From Clostridia bacterium (lineage in GTDB: Bacteria; Bacillota; Clostridia; UBA1381): DNA of 64,000 nt. Position numbers and translations under genes: made by a program. This document shows positions 1-8,115 of this stretch, one piece after another. The DNA is taken from assembly GCA_017415105.1 (NCBI GenBank), contig JAFQJD010000002.1, positions 43,607 through 107,606 on the forward strand, written 5' to 3'. The notes below the pieces were generated by a model. That model was not told the origin of the DNA. It worked only from the letters and a program-made list of their open reading frames with translations, and searched no databases. Position 1 is the first letter of the stretch. Each line of letters starts with the position of its first letter.

Positions 1-14
1 TTAAATGTAGGCAT
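1..14 (-). CDS. rpsL: 30S ribosomal protein S12, first codons only
   Basis: Only the 5' end lies in the window. On the minus strand an AAAGGAG ribosome site follows the stop of the L7Ae-like gene, then ATG and codons reading Met-Pro-Thr-Phe, the usual start of bacterial S12. The gene order L7Ae-like then rpsL is the normal str-operon order in Firmicutes, which supports the call despite its length. S12 sits in the 30S decoding centre. The rest of the operon (rpsG, fusA, tuf) would lie to the left of the window. Confidence 0.75.
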
Positions 15-36
15 TATCGAGTTACTCCTTTCATTA

Positions 37-279
37 TTATATGGTTTGCGCTGCGCACGCGGCTTTTACATCTATTCCGCACATCTTACCAAGCTCTGCA
101 CGAGTCTCGACATAAGCTATCTCTACTCCGCACTCGTTTGCAAGTGCGATTACGGGCGAGATGATTTTGGAATCACTGTCAGAGGCGATATATACCTTCG
201 ATGCTTTTCCGGATTTTACAGTATTCTTAACCTGCTTTGCACCGATTATATACTGCTTGTTCGATAAAGCTTCAGACAT
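37..279 (-). CDS. rplGB: L7Ae-family ribosomal/K-turn-binding protein (YbxF/RplGB-like)
   Basis: An 80-residue protein of the L7Ae/L30e fold, which binds kink-turn RNA. The central segment with SKVYIASDSDSK followed by an Ala-rich helix matches small bacterial L7Ae-like proteins. I chose the ATG at 279 rather than the TTG at 297 because AAAGGAG sits 7 nt before 279 and overlaps the TTG reading. It is followed at 22 nt by rpsL, so it heads a str-type operon. In most Firmicutes this gene directly follows rpoC; here rpoC is about 46 kb away on the other strand. Confidence 0.85.
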   Translation of the reverse strand: MSEALSNKQYIIGAKQVKNTVKSGKASKVYIASDSDSKIISPVIALANECGVEIAYVETRAELGKMCGIDVKAACAAQTI

Positions 280-332
280 ATTTTCGTCTCCTTTCAATGT
301 TAAGTATTAGTCACGACACGGCAACCTATAAC

Positions 333-361
333 ATTTTACAATACTTTACCCTAAATGTCAA
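333..361 (-). promoter_or_regulatory. Sigma-A promoter of rplGB-rpsL
   Basis: On the minus strand TTGACA (356-361), a 17-nt spacer and TAAAAT (333-338) form a near-consensus vegetative promoter about 50 nt upstream of the L7Ae-like gene. It replaces the read-through from rpoBC that this operon usually receives. Confidence 0.75.
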
Positions 362-378
362 GTACTTTTTTTATATTT

Positions 379-423
379 TAAATGCCCCATAAATGCCGAT
401 TTTACGGCATTTTTCGGGGTTTA
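379..423. other. Nested inverted repeat between divergent genes
   Basis: AATGCCG/CGGCATT (7 bp) sits inside a second CCCC/GGGG stem with flanking AAA/TTT. It lies upstream of the rplGB promoter and of the lipoprotein gene. It could end an incoming transcript, but no long T-run follows it, so its role is open. The remainder of 424-586 shows nothing definite apart from the ribosome site of the next gene. Confidence 0.4.
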
Positions 424-586
424 ATTTGTGTATTTTTACCCAACCCTAAACCATGACACATTCTATTGTGTTTTCCAATTTTTTAAAACACATAATGTAG
501 TATATCCTGATTGTTATAAAAAATGCTCCAATGTGAAATAATAAGTACGAAACACAGGTTTCATACTATTTTTATGGAGGAAAATT

Positions 587-844
587 ATGAAAATCTTAAG
601 ATTAGCCCTTGCAGGTGCATTGTGTGTTATGATGCTTACAGGCTGCGGTGCGAATGAAAACCACGAAAATACAACAGCAACGCATACGCCCGAAGCAACA
701 GCAGGTGCAACCCACAAAAATGACGATAACTCAATGCGTGACGATGCCCAAAATATGATTGATGACGTCGGCGATGCGGTTGATAACGCAGGCAAGGCTG
801 TAGGCGACACAATGAAGGACGTCGGCGACAGTATGAAAAACTAA
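587..844 (+). CDS. Small secreted lipoprotein, function unknown
   Basis: An 85-residue protein with a lipoprotein signal peptide: Lys near the N-terminus, a hydrophobic stretch, and lipobox LTGC with Cys at about residue 20. The mature part has a Thr/Ala/His-rich linker (about 21-45), then an acidic amphipathic segment with repeating VGDAV/VGDTM/VGDSM units that looks helical. The start is supported by GGAGG 8 nt upstream. A hairpin terminator follows within 10 nt. It is the only rightward gene left of the origin. No function can be assigned. Confidence 0.75.
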   Translation: MKILRLALAGALCVMMLTGCGANENHENTTATHTPEATAGATHKNDDNSMRDDAQNMIDDVGDAVDNAGKAVGDTMKDVGDSMKN

Positions 845-847
845 CGA

Positions 848-876
848 AAAATGACGGGGAATCCCGTCATTTTTTA
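848..876. terminator. Bidirectional terminator between lipoprotein and dnaC
   Basis: ATGACGGG-GAAT-CCCGTCAT with T-runs on both strands. It overlaps the stop codon of the convergent helicase-loader gene (874-876). Confidence 0.85.
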
Positions 877-1842
877 TTTCACTTTCTGTCTTATATCCTC
901 ACCGAAGAATACGAGTACGTTAAAGCTTTCTATCAGGCGTGATGAGAAACGCTTTGTGTATTTCTTTTCCATTCCGGCGAAGTTGAGGTTGGTGTTTATA
1001 ATCACCTTTTTGTTGTTCATAATCCGCTCGTTTATGAGCTCAAGTATATATGCGGCGTTATTCTTGCCGTCAGGCTCTGTACCGAGGTCGTCAACTACGA
1101 GCATATCGCAGTCATAAAGCTCTTTCACACTTTCCTCGTTACGTCCGAACTTTTCATCCTCAAGCAGGCGGAACAGCTTTGATGCACGTATATATAGAAC
1201 CGTAAAGCCGTTGTCAATAAGTCTTTTTGCAATACAGCTTGACATAAATGTCTTTCCAAGTCCCGTATCACCGTAGAAGCAGAGGCTCTTTTTCGCTGAT
1301 TCGAAATTATCGGCATACTTTTCACAGAACGCCTTTATCTCCTCCATCTGCTTGCGTGGAGTTTTACCGTACTTATCATAAACCTTTTCACTGTAATAAT
1401 CAAGTCGGAACATTTCAAAATTCTGTGTTTTAAAAAGCTCCTGCATCTTTGACTGCTCATACATACAGTCAAGCACACGCTGATTGAAGCACGAGCAACG
1501 TCCCACACCCTCAATATAACCGGTATCCTGACACTTTTCGCATCTGTATTTCACTTTATCAAAATCAAGCGGAACATTATTCTTTTCAAGAATTTCTTTT
1601 CTTGTCTGCTTTAAGACTTGATACTTTTTATGAAGCTCCTCTTTAAGTCCGGTCTTTTCCGGATTTGCAAGGATTTCACGCAGTGTATTCTGACCGAGCG
1701 AATACATTTTATCATCTATTTCCTTAATTTCAGGGAGTTTAGCATACACTTCCTGTACCGAAATTTCTCTCTTCCGTGCATTTTCTGCACGCAGATTTTC
1801 ATATTCTTCAACTATTTTTTCAAGAGCCTGTGTACTTTCCAT
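874..1842 (-). CDS. DnaC/DnaI-type helicase loader (AAA+ ATPase)
   Basis: A 322-residue protein expected to load the replicative helicase at the origin. The N-terminal half is helical. Around residues 102-120 a Cys cluster (CEKCQDTGY...CSC) matches the zinc-binding region of DnaI/DnaC-like proteins. Walker A is GDTGLGKT (about 192-199) and Walker B is MLVVDDLG (about 248-255). It is last in a leftward run with hemZ, an MBL hydrolase, dnaN and dnaA, 1 nt after hemZ. Placement close to the origin fits the role. Other DnaC-like ATPases, such as IstB, lack this N-terminal part. Confidence 0.85.
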   Translation of the reverse strand: MESTQALEKIVEEYENLRAENARKREISVQEVYAKLPEIKEIDDKMYSLGQNTLREILANPEKTGLKEELHKKYQVLKQTRKEILEKNNVPLDFDKVKYRCEKCQDTGYIEGVGRCSCFNQRVLDCMYEQSKMQELFKTQNFEMFRLDYYSEKVYDKYGKTPRKQMEEIKAFCEKYADNFESAKKSLCFYGDTGLGKTFMSSCIAKRLIDNGFTVLYIRASKLFRLLEDEKFGRNEESVKELYDCDMLVVDDLGTEPDGKNNAAYILELINERIMNNKKVIINTNLNFAGMEKKYTKRFSSRLIESFNVLVFFGEDIRQKVK

Positions 1843-1843
1843 A

Positions 1844-3292
1844 TTAACTCTCCTCTTTCATAAGACTTAAAATTTCGTCCTTTTTAGTCAGAATTTCATC
1901 AAATCTTTTAATATATTCAAGCGGGTCCTTGAAATTAAAAACACGCTCAATTCTGTCACCTATTATCACTTTTGACGAGCCACCGCCGCCAAGTGCAACG
2001 ATAGTCTGCTTTTCCTCCATAATGTTCACATTATACGTGCTCATTGTACCTGTCTTTGCATACCCGACATTTTCAAGATTGCCCGAGCTGTTTTTCTGAC
2101 GGTACATATAGTAAGGATCATACCCCTCCTCTTTCATACGCATCTGCGTAAATGAAAGCATTTTGTTCATATCCTCACTTTTAGTCAGCTCATTTTCCGT
2201 ATGACGGAAGTTTGCAGCACGTTTTATACACAGAGAATGAACGGTTATATTTTCAGGTTTAAGCTTTATTACTTCATTTAGTGAATAATTAAAATCCTCC
2301 GGAGTCTCATCCGGCAGACCTGCAATAAGGTCCATATTTATAACATCAAATCCGACATTTCTCGCCATTTTATATGTATCATAAATCATACTGACACTAT
2401 GGCTTCTGCCGATTTTTTTAAGAGTTTTATCGTTCATACTCTGCGGATTGATGCTGATACGGTTAACTCCGTATTTTTTGAGAACCTTTAGTTTTTCCTC
2501 GGTTATTGTATCAGGACGGCCTGCTTCAACAGTAAACTCGATGAGTTTTGATAAATCAAGACATCCGTAAAGCTTTTTAAAAATCCTTTCAAAATCCTCT
2601 GCCGATACAGTGGTTGGTGTGCCTCCGCCTATATATATATTTTCAACATATACACCACTCAATTTTACAAGCTCTGCCGTTTTTTCTATTTCAACTAACA
2701 GCTTTTCTATAAACTCCGGCATATACTTACCGCTTGTACGTATATCAGTTGATACAAACGAACAGTAAACACACCGTGTCGGGCAGAACGGTATACCAAT
2801 ATACAGGCTTATACTGTTATTGCCGATATTATCAAGAAGTAGTTTTTCATTATTGGCAACAGTGAGTGCAAGTTCAGTCTTTTCTTCTGAAACCTCATAT
2901 ACGTATTTAAAAATTTCACGCACTTCAGCTTTAGAAAATCCCTCATCAAAAAGCTCGCGGGCATTTTTTGCAGGACGTATTCCGCACATGACACCCCAAG
3001 AGAAATTTATTTTTCTTATCTTTAGTGCTGCGTGCGAAAAAGACTTCGTACACGAAGCAATGAAAATCTTTTTAATAAGCTTTTCCGTTTTGCCGTCGGT
3101 GTCGAATTTAAAGTTATAATCCTCAAAATATGATTTTCCGTTAAATATAATGTGTGTATATACGTTTATATTCTTATCGGAATACGTAAAATTCTGTGTT
3201 ACTGTGACTTCCTCATCTTCTCTAAAGAACATTGATGCAAAAAGACGCATCTCATAGTCACAGCTGTAGCCGTTCTGTATTATAAGTATCAT
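1844..3292 (-). CDS. hemZ: HemZ-like radical SAM coproporphyrinogen dehydrogenase
   Basis: A 482-residue radical-SAM enzyme of the HemN/HemZ group. The CxxxCxxC cluster motif is at residues 170-177 (CPTRCVYC), followed by the GGGTPT motif. The long N-terminal extension of about 160 residues is typical of HemZ and absent from HemN. The family oxidatively decarboxylates coproporphyrinogen III without oxygen, but no other haem gene is present here and some relatives are haem chaperones, so the substrate is inferred. The start codon overlaps the stop of the MBL gene by 4 nt, indicating translational coupling. Confidence 0.85.
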   Translation of the reverse strand: MILIIQNGYSCDYEMRLFASMFFREDEEVTVTQNFTYSDKNINVYTHIIFNGKSYFEDYNFKFDTDGKTEKLIKKIFIASCTKSFSHAALKIRKINFSWGVMCGIRPAKNARELFDEGFSKAEVREIFKYVYEVSEEKTELALTVANNEKLLLDNIGNNSISLYIGIPFCPTRCVYCSFVSTDIRTSGKYMPEFIEKLLVEIEKTAELVKLSGVYVENIYIGGGTPTTVSAEDFERIFKKLYGCLDLSKLIEFTVEAGRPDTITEEKLKVLKKYGVNRISINPQSMNDKTLKKIGRSHSVSMIYDTYKMARNVGFDVINMDLIAGLPDETPEDFNYSLNEVIKLKPENITVHSLCIKRAANFRHTENELTKSEDMNKMLSFTQMRMKEEGYDPYYMYRQKNSSGNLENVGYAKTGTMSTYNVNIMEEKQTIVALGGGGSSKVIIGDRIERVFNFKDPLEYIKRFDEILTKKDEILSLMKEES

Positions 3293-3915
3293 AGCTTCAC
3301 ACAGAAATTATATTTCTTCTCATAACCGATAGTTGTAGAATCACCGTGACCGGGATGAACTGCGGTTTCATCTGGCAGTGTATAAAGCTTTTCTTTAATC
3401 GACTTTTTAAGTGTCGGAAAATCACCCGTCGGTAAATCCCAGCGTCCGACTGAACGCAAAAACAGAGTATCACCTGCAAAAAGCTCATTTTCGCACATAT
3501 AGCAAACGCAACAGTCGGTATGACCGGGAGTATAAATACATTTTATATTTAAGCTGTCAAGCGACAGTGTTTCACCATCAGATATTACTACATCTGCCTC
3601 TATTCCGGAAATCGGATAACCAAGACCGTAGGTTGAAAGATTTTTATTTATATCTCCCACGTTCCTGCTTCCTTTATCGCCTGTTACGAGCTTTGCACCT
3701 GTTTTTTCTTTAAGAGGAATAAGGCTTTCAATATGGTCATAATGGCAGTGAGTAAGTAGAATGTATTTTACACATACTCCGTTTTCTTCTATAAGTTTTT
3801 CTATCTTCTCAATTTTACAGCCGGGGTCAATTATAACGCCGTTTTTAGTTTCCTCATCATATACAAGGAATGTATTCTCACTTGTTTCATTATGAAAAAT
3901 TGATTTAAAAAGCAT
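3289..3915 (-). CDS. MBL-fold hydrolase, glyoxalase II-like
   Basis: A 208-residue metallo-beta-lactamase-fold protein. The metal motif THCHYDH (His56, His58, Asp60, His61) is complete. Further ligands are seen in TPGHTDC (about residue 130) and HPGHG near the C-terminus. This layout is that of short hydroxyacylglutathione-hydrolase-like thioesterases common in Firmicutes, which usually lack the C-terminal substrate domain of true glyoxalase II; the physiological substrate is unknown. GGAGG precedes the ATG. It lies between dnaN (16 nt upstream) and hemZ (4-nt overlap), so it is probably co-transcribed with them. Confidence 0.8.
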   Translation of the reverse strand: MLFKSIFHNETSENTFLVYDEETKNGVIIDPGCKIEKIEKLIEENGVCVKYILLTHCHYDHIESLIPLKEKTGAKLVTGDKGSRNVGDINKNLSTYGLGYPISGIEADVVISDGETLSLDSLNIKCIYTPGHTDCCVCYMCENELFAGDTLFLRSVGRWDLPTGDFPTLKKSIKEKLYTLPDETAVHPGHGDSTTIGYEKKYNFCVKL

Positions 3916-3931
3916 ATATTCCTCCGAATTA

Positions 3932-5068
3932 TCAGTTATAAAGTCTTACGGGAAGTACCATAAATGTGTACTTGTCACTACCGTCCTCAGGTTTTATAAA
4001 GCATCCGCTTGTGGGTGCTGAAAATTCCATTCTTACAGTTTCGTCGTCGCAGGCATTAAGAGCATCGAGCATAAACTTACAGTTAAGACCGATTAACAAA
4101 TCTCCGCCCTCCTGCTGAACTCCTACAACATCGTTTACATATCCCTTTATAGTCTTACATGAAATTTCAATCTTGTTATATGAAATATTAAGACGTACCG
4201 GCATCTTATTTTCTGTCTTTGATGACAAATCATCATTTATAATAAGATTTGCACGTTCAAGACTGTTTACAATGCTGTCCTTATCAGCTCTTACCTTTAT
4301 TGAGTTTGTAGCACCGAGGATTACCTCATACTTCAAGAACTCACCCTCAAGAAGTCTTGAATATACCTGATATGCACCAAAGTCAAAAAGTATATTTTTG
4401 TCTGACACTATAATATCAACTATAGCATCTTCATCATCTGTTAAAAGCTGGCTTATTTTACCTAAAGTTGCACCGGGAACAACAAACTTCTTCGGCATTG
4501 AATTGATTTCAATAGGGATATTTATAACTGCAAGTCTGTGTGAGTCAGTACCAACAACACTCAACACATCACCCTTAAAATCAAATAATGCACCTGTCAG
4601 AACCGGCTTTCTTGTTTCCATAGGAGATATGAACGGGAAAACCTTTCTTATTATCTGCTTAAGCTCTTTCTGTGAAATCTTTGTTCTGTATTCCTCGTCT
4701 ACTATAGGAACATCCGGGAACTCAATATCACTCATACCCTGAATATTAAATTTACTCTGTTCACATTCAATGTCTGTAATGAAATTAGAAGAGTCTGATG
4801 TAATCTTAACCTCACCGTCAGGCAGGCGTCTTACGATTTCGCCGAATATCTTTGAAGGAAGTGCAATTGAGCCACCCTCCTCTACATTTATCTGTGATGT
4901 ATATTCGATACAAAGCTCGATACTGTTTGCTGTGAACACAACGTGACCGTCAGCTGTTGCTTCTATTTTTATACATTCTAAAATAGGATGTGAGGTTTTT
5001 GTTCCTATTGCTTTCTGGACAATGTTTACTATTTCATTAAGTACGGTTTTTGAACAAACAAATTTCAT
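3932..5068 (-). CDS. dnaN: DNA polymerase III beta subunit (sliding clamp)
   Basis: A 378-residue clamp that rings DNA and tethers the polymerase. Three repeated clamp folds are evident, and the C-terminus ends in MVLPVRLYN, close to the conserved MPMRL motif. I start at ATG 5068 (MKFVCSK...), which has AAAGGAG 9 nt upstream; the in-frame codon at 5101 would add an atypical 11-residue Lys-rich extension. It follows dnaA after a 419-nt gap holding origin elements and a hairpin. recF and gyrB, its usual neighbours, are not here. Confidence 0.95.
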   Translation of the reverse strand: MKFVCSKTVLNEIVNIVQKAIGTKTSHPILECIKIEATADGHVVFTANSIELCIEYTSQINVEEGGSIALPSKIFGEIVRRLPDGEVKITSDSSNFITDIECEQSKFNIQGMSDIEFPDVPIVDEEYRTKISQKELKQIIRKVFPFISPMETRKPVLTGALFDFKGDVLSVVGTDSHRLAVINIPIEINSMPKKFVVPGATLGKISQLLTDDEDAIVDIIVSDKNILFDFGAYQVYSRLLEGEFLKYEVILGATNSIKVRADKDSIVNSLERANLIINDDLSSKTENKMPVRLNISYNKIEISCKTIKGYVNDVVGVQQEGGDLLIGLNCKFMLDALNACDDETVRMEFSAPTSGCFIKPEDGSDKYTFMVLPVRLYN

Positions 5069-5101
5069 TTTCTTTATCTCCTTTGTTAATAACTTTTTCA
5101 A

Positions 5102-5340
5102 TAACCTGAAAAATATTTTTTTGGCATATATATTTATATATAATTATTATTAATTATTATAATAGTAATAGTAGGGATGTGGAAAATATGGAAAATAGGT
5201 AAATCCTTTCAAAATAAGCCAATTTTTATTAACCGGCGGTGTTTATTTAAAGTGGATTAAAATTCCTGTATATTTCAGGTTTATTACAGTGATTTTTAAA
5301 TCAACGGCTTTTCCATATTTTATACTTTTATTTATTCACA
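5102..5340. other. Origin module between dnaA and dnaN: AT-rich region, DnaA-trios, DnaA boxes
   Basis: An AT-only-like tract (about 5128-5162) runs into consecutive trinucleotides TAA-TAG-TAA-TAG-TAG (5160-5174), then GGG and two DnaA-box-like 9-mers, TGTGGAAAA (5178-5186) and TATGGAAAA (5187-5195). Two more boxes follow: TTTTCCATA (5309-5317) and TTATTCACA (5332-5340, matches TTATNCACA). Box, GC step, trios, AT-rich DNA is the order of the Bacillus unwinding element between dnaA and dnaN. I infer that strand opening starts here. Confidence 0.75.
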
Positions 5341-5415
5341 TTTGCTTTATGATAATCACTACGAATGCTACTGCGTTTTGAAATGCATTCTACGTAATCA
5401 CCATAAAGCAAATGT
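5338..5415 (-). repeat. Imperfect hairpin element, family HE1, copy 1
   Basis: A 78-bp imperfect inverted repeat in the dnaA-dnaN gap. The outer 14 bp pair perfectly and the inner GAATGC/GCATTC pairs perfectly. In the minus (operon) sense three of the stem differences become G-U pairs, leaving one 3x3 G/A-containing internal loop. The apical core GCTACTGCGTTTTGAAATG (plus strand, 5367-5385) recurs exactly at 24042-24060, in a hairpin with a different stem. No transposase or ORF is present. The left arm overlaps a DnaA box by three bases. Family unknown to me. Confidence 0.7.
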
Positions 5416-5487
5416 TTTTATAAAGATTGGTATTGGGTGTATAATGCATTTTAGCCATTTGGGCAAATGTCAATCTTTATCAATTAC

Positions 5488-6834
5488 TTACAGTGACTGC
5501 AAATCCTTTATTATGTAGTCTATATTTGTTTTCATAGTCTTATCAGATGTAAGATATCTTTCAATCTTCTCAACACTATGAAGAACTGTTGTTCTGTCTT
5601 TACTGAAGGTTTTACCTATCATACCTGCATTCATATCTGTAAGCTTTGAGCAAAGGTACATTGCAACCTGACGCGGAACAACAAGTGAATTCACTTTACT
5701 CTTACCCATGATTTCTTCTTTTGTTACATTATAGAATGTAGAAACTTTGTCCATAATCTTATCAGGTGTTATTTTAACAATTCCGTCTTTAGGAAGAATT
5801 GAGTCTATTGCAAACTTTGTAAGATCAATATCAATTTCCTTGTGACTTAATTGTCCGATTGAAATAACCTTTAAAAGTGCACCCTCAAGCTCACGGACAT
5901 TTGATTTTATTCTGTCTGCGATGTACTGAAGAATATCATCGCCAACCCTGTAATTATTAAGCTCTGCTTTTTTACGAAGAATAGCAAGTCTTGTATCATA
6001 ATCAGGAACAGTAATATCAAATGTAAGTCCCTGTGAAAAACGTGTAATAAGTCTTTCTTCAACCTTAACAAGCTCCTGTGGCATTCTGTCACTTGTAAGA
6101 ACGATCTGTTTATTCATACTGTGAAGGTCATTAAAGGTATGGAAAAATTCCTCCTGAAAACCGTCACGGTTCTGTAAGAACTGAACATCATCAACAAGAA
6201 GAACATCAGCAGTTCTGTATTTTTTACGGAACTCATCCATTTTATAATTCTTAATACATTCAACGAATTCAGTAGTAAAGTTTTCAGTTGTTATATATAC
6301 TACCTTGTAATCAGGATGTTCCTTCTTTATCTTATTTCCTATAGCACACATCAGATGTGTTTTACCAAGACCTGAGTTTCCGTAAAGGAAAAGCGGGTTA
6401 TATATACGTCCGGGGTTTTCACTTGTGCTTATAGCAGCTGATGCGGCATATTCATTTGATGAGCCGATGACAAAGTTTTCAAATGTATATTTTTCGTTTA
6501 TTGAAAGCTCTCTTTTGTGAGTATGTAAAGATTCTGAATTATCAGTTTCATCTGACTCTTCATTATTTCCCATAAACTGACCTATTTCATCCTCAAGAAT
6601 AATATGAAGAGATATTTTCTGACCTGTGTATGCTTCAAGTATACTTTCTATCTTATTTTTGAATCTGAACTCTATCATATTACGGTTGATAGATGAAGGA
6701 ACAGCTATGGTAAATACGGAATCTTCAAATGAAACGGCTTTTGCAGGTTTAATATGTACTGTATAGCTTACTTCAGCTTCTACAGCAGTTTTTATAGCAT
6801 CCTGCAACTCTGCCCAGATTTTCGTGCAGTCCAT
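5488..6834 (-). CDS. dnaA: Chromosomal replication initiator protein DnaA
   Basis: A 448-residue AAA+ initiator. It shows an N-terminal domain I (about 1-80), a variable acidic linker, Walker A GNSGLGKTH (about residue 151), Walker B LLVDDVQF, and the C-terminal domain IV signature DRTTVLHSVEKI that binds DnaA boxes. AAGGAG precedes the ATG. Transcription is leftward into dnaN. DnaA-box clusters lie both downstream (dnaA-dnaN gap) and upstream, the latter beyond an SDR gene. Confidence 0.97.
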   Translation of the reverse strand: MDCTKIWAELQDAIKTAVEAEVSYTVHIKPAKAVSFEDSVFTIAVPSSINRNMIEFRFKNKIESILEAYTGQKISLHIILEDEIGQFMGNNEESDETDNSESLHTHKRELSINEKYTFENFVIGSSNEYAASAAISTSENPGRIYNPLFLYGNSGLGKTHLMCAIGNKIKKEHPDYKVVYITTENFTTEFVECIKNYKMDEFRKKYRTADVLLVDDVQFLQNRDGFQEEFFHTFNDLHSMNKQIVLTSDRMPQELVKVEERLITRFSQGLTFDITVPDYDTRLAILRKKAELNNYRVGDDILQYIADRIKSNVRELEGALLKVISIGQLSHKEIDIDLTKFAIDSILPKDGIVKITPDKIMDKVSTFYNVTKEEIMGKSKVNSLVVPRQVAMYLCSKLTDMNAGMIGKTFSKDRTTVLHSVEKIERYLTSDKTMKTNIDYIIKDLQSL

Positions 6835-6878
6835 TTTTTTCTCCTTATCGATAGTTTACCTATATTTTATCACACTAC

Positions 6879-6907
6879 ATTATACCACAATCGTTTGATT
6901 TTTGCAA
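6879..6907 (-). promoter_or_regulatory. Promoter of dnaA
   Basis: Minus-strand TTGCAA (6902-6907), 17-nt spacer, TATAAT (6879-6884), about 45 nt ahead of the start codon. A TTATCACAC-like 9-mer lies just downstream and could allow autoregulation by DnaA, which is a weak inference. Confidence 0.7.
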
Positions 6908-6983
6908 TATGAAATTTATATTTGTCCGATTAGTAGAAAAAGAGTGAGGTTTTTTGGGTTATAATTACTAAATATAATATAGA

Positions 6984-7012
6984 TTGACAATAAAACAATC
7001 CGATGTTATAAT
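6984..7012 (+). promoter_or_regulatory. Promoter of the SDR gene
   Basis: TTGACA (6984-6989), 17-nt spacer, TATAAT (7007-7012): full consensus, 40 nt before the TTG start at 7053. Confidence 0.8.
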
Positions 7013-7052
7013 TAAATAAGAAGAAAATTTTTTTCAAGAGGGAGATACGGAA

Positions 7053-7757
7053 TTGAAAAAAGTATTGATAACCGGAGGAAGCCGCGGAATAGGTGCACAG
7101 TGTGTAAAAGATTTTGCGGAGCTTGGCTATAGTGTTTATTTCTTATATAATAAAAGTAAGGAAAAAGCAGAGGCTTTATCAGAGGAAACCGGAGCGGTTG
7201 GAGTTAAATGTGATATATCAAAGGCAGATGAGGTAAAATCTGCAATCTCACAAATCGGAGATATAGATATTCTTGTAAATAACGCAGGTATTTCTGAAAT
7301 TAAAATGTTTCAGGATATAACAGAAAGAGACTGGGACAGAATGTTTGATATAAATGTAAAAGGAATGTTCCTTGTTACAAAAGCAGTTGTCAGCGGAATG
7401 ATAAGAAAAAAACTGGGAAGAATTATAAATATATCCTCAATGTGGGGAGAGGTTGGTGCAAGCTGTGAGGTACACTACAGTGCATCAAAGGCGGCAGTTA
7501 TAGGATTTACAAAGGCACTTGCAAAGGAGATTGGCCCGTCAGGTATAACCGTAAACTGTGTTTCACCCGGAGTTATTATGACTGAAATGAACTCACACCT
7601 TTCAGATGAGGATATAGATGAATTATGTGAAGAAACTCCTGCAGGACGCATGGGAAACGTAAGTGAAGTATCAAAAGCAGTGTTGTATTTTGCAGATGAA
7701 AAAGCGGGGTTTGTGACGGGTACTGTTCTTGGAGTAAACGGCGGAATAATAATGTAA
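7053..7757 (+). CDS. Short-chain dehydrogenase/reductase (FabG/YmfI-like)
   Basis: A 234-residue SDR of the classical type: cofactor motif TGGSRGIG (about 7-14), NNAG at about 83-86, catalytic Ser in the SSMWGEV segment and YSASK (Tyr/Lys). The length and the N-terminal sequence resemble the FabG-like group that includes the EF-P 5-aminopentanone reductase YmfI, as well as 3-oxoacyl-ACP reductases; I cannot separate these by eye and no fatty-acid genes are near. It starts with TTG, with GAGGGAG upstream. It sits between dnaA and a DnaA-box cluster, an unusual position that splits the origin. Confidence 0.8.
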   Translation: MKKVLITGGSRGIGAQCVKDFAELGYSVYFLYNKSKEKAEALSEETGAVGVKCDISKADEVKSAISQIGDIDILVNNAGISEIKMFQDITERDWDRMFDINVKGMFLVTKAVVSGMIRKKLGRIINISSMWGEVGASCEVHYSASKAAVIGFTKALAKEIGPSGITVNCVSPGVIMTEMNSHLSDEDIDELCEETPAGRMGNVSEVSKAVLYFADEKAGFVTGTVLGVNGGIIM

Positions 7758-7849
7758 AAGTTTACATAAAAAGCACAAAATTATTATGTAAACACAATAA
7801 TTAATGTAACAAAAGTGAAATAATTGTGATAAACAATTAATATTGTGTA

Positions 7850-8093
7850 AAATGGCTTAAATAACACCTTTTAAGGGGAGTTATCCATATTATCCATAAA
7901 GTTTTCCATAAAAAGTGTGGAAAACTTTATTCTCAAAAATGGCTTAACTTCGTAAAATGAATTAGTTTACCGAAAATTATAGCGAAAAATGACGAAAAAA
8001 AGCACAAAAGTGTGGAAAAGTCGTTGAAAATATGGAAAAATGGCTTGTTTACGTTATTTTTCCATAAAAACTTTTATAAACAGGTGTGGAAAA
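7850..8093. other. Upstream oriC cluster: DnaA boxes and AAATGGCTT iterons
   Basis: The gap 7758-8115 holds eight DnaA-box-like 9-mers: TTATCCATA at 7881 and 7890, TTTTCCATA at 7902 and 8058, and on the other strand TTTTCCACA at 7916, 8011 and 8085, and TTTTCCATA at 8031. Three direct repeats of AAATGGCTT lie at 7850, 7937 and 8038. The region is AT-rich, non-coding, and lies where the main coding strand switches. I read it as the second half of a bipartite origin. Confidence 0.75.
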
Positions 8094-8115
8094 CTTAAAA
8101 AACGGGAATAAAAAT

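Noticed and set aside
8086..8115. GTG start of trmK at 8086
   Set aside because: It lies in a DnaA box (8085-8093), has no ribosome site and would add residues not typical of TrmK.
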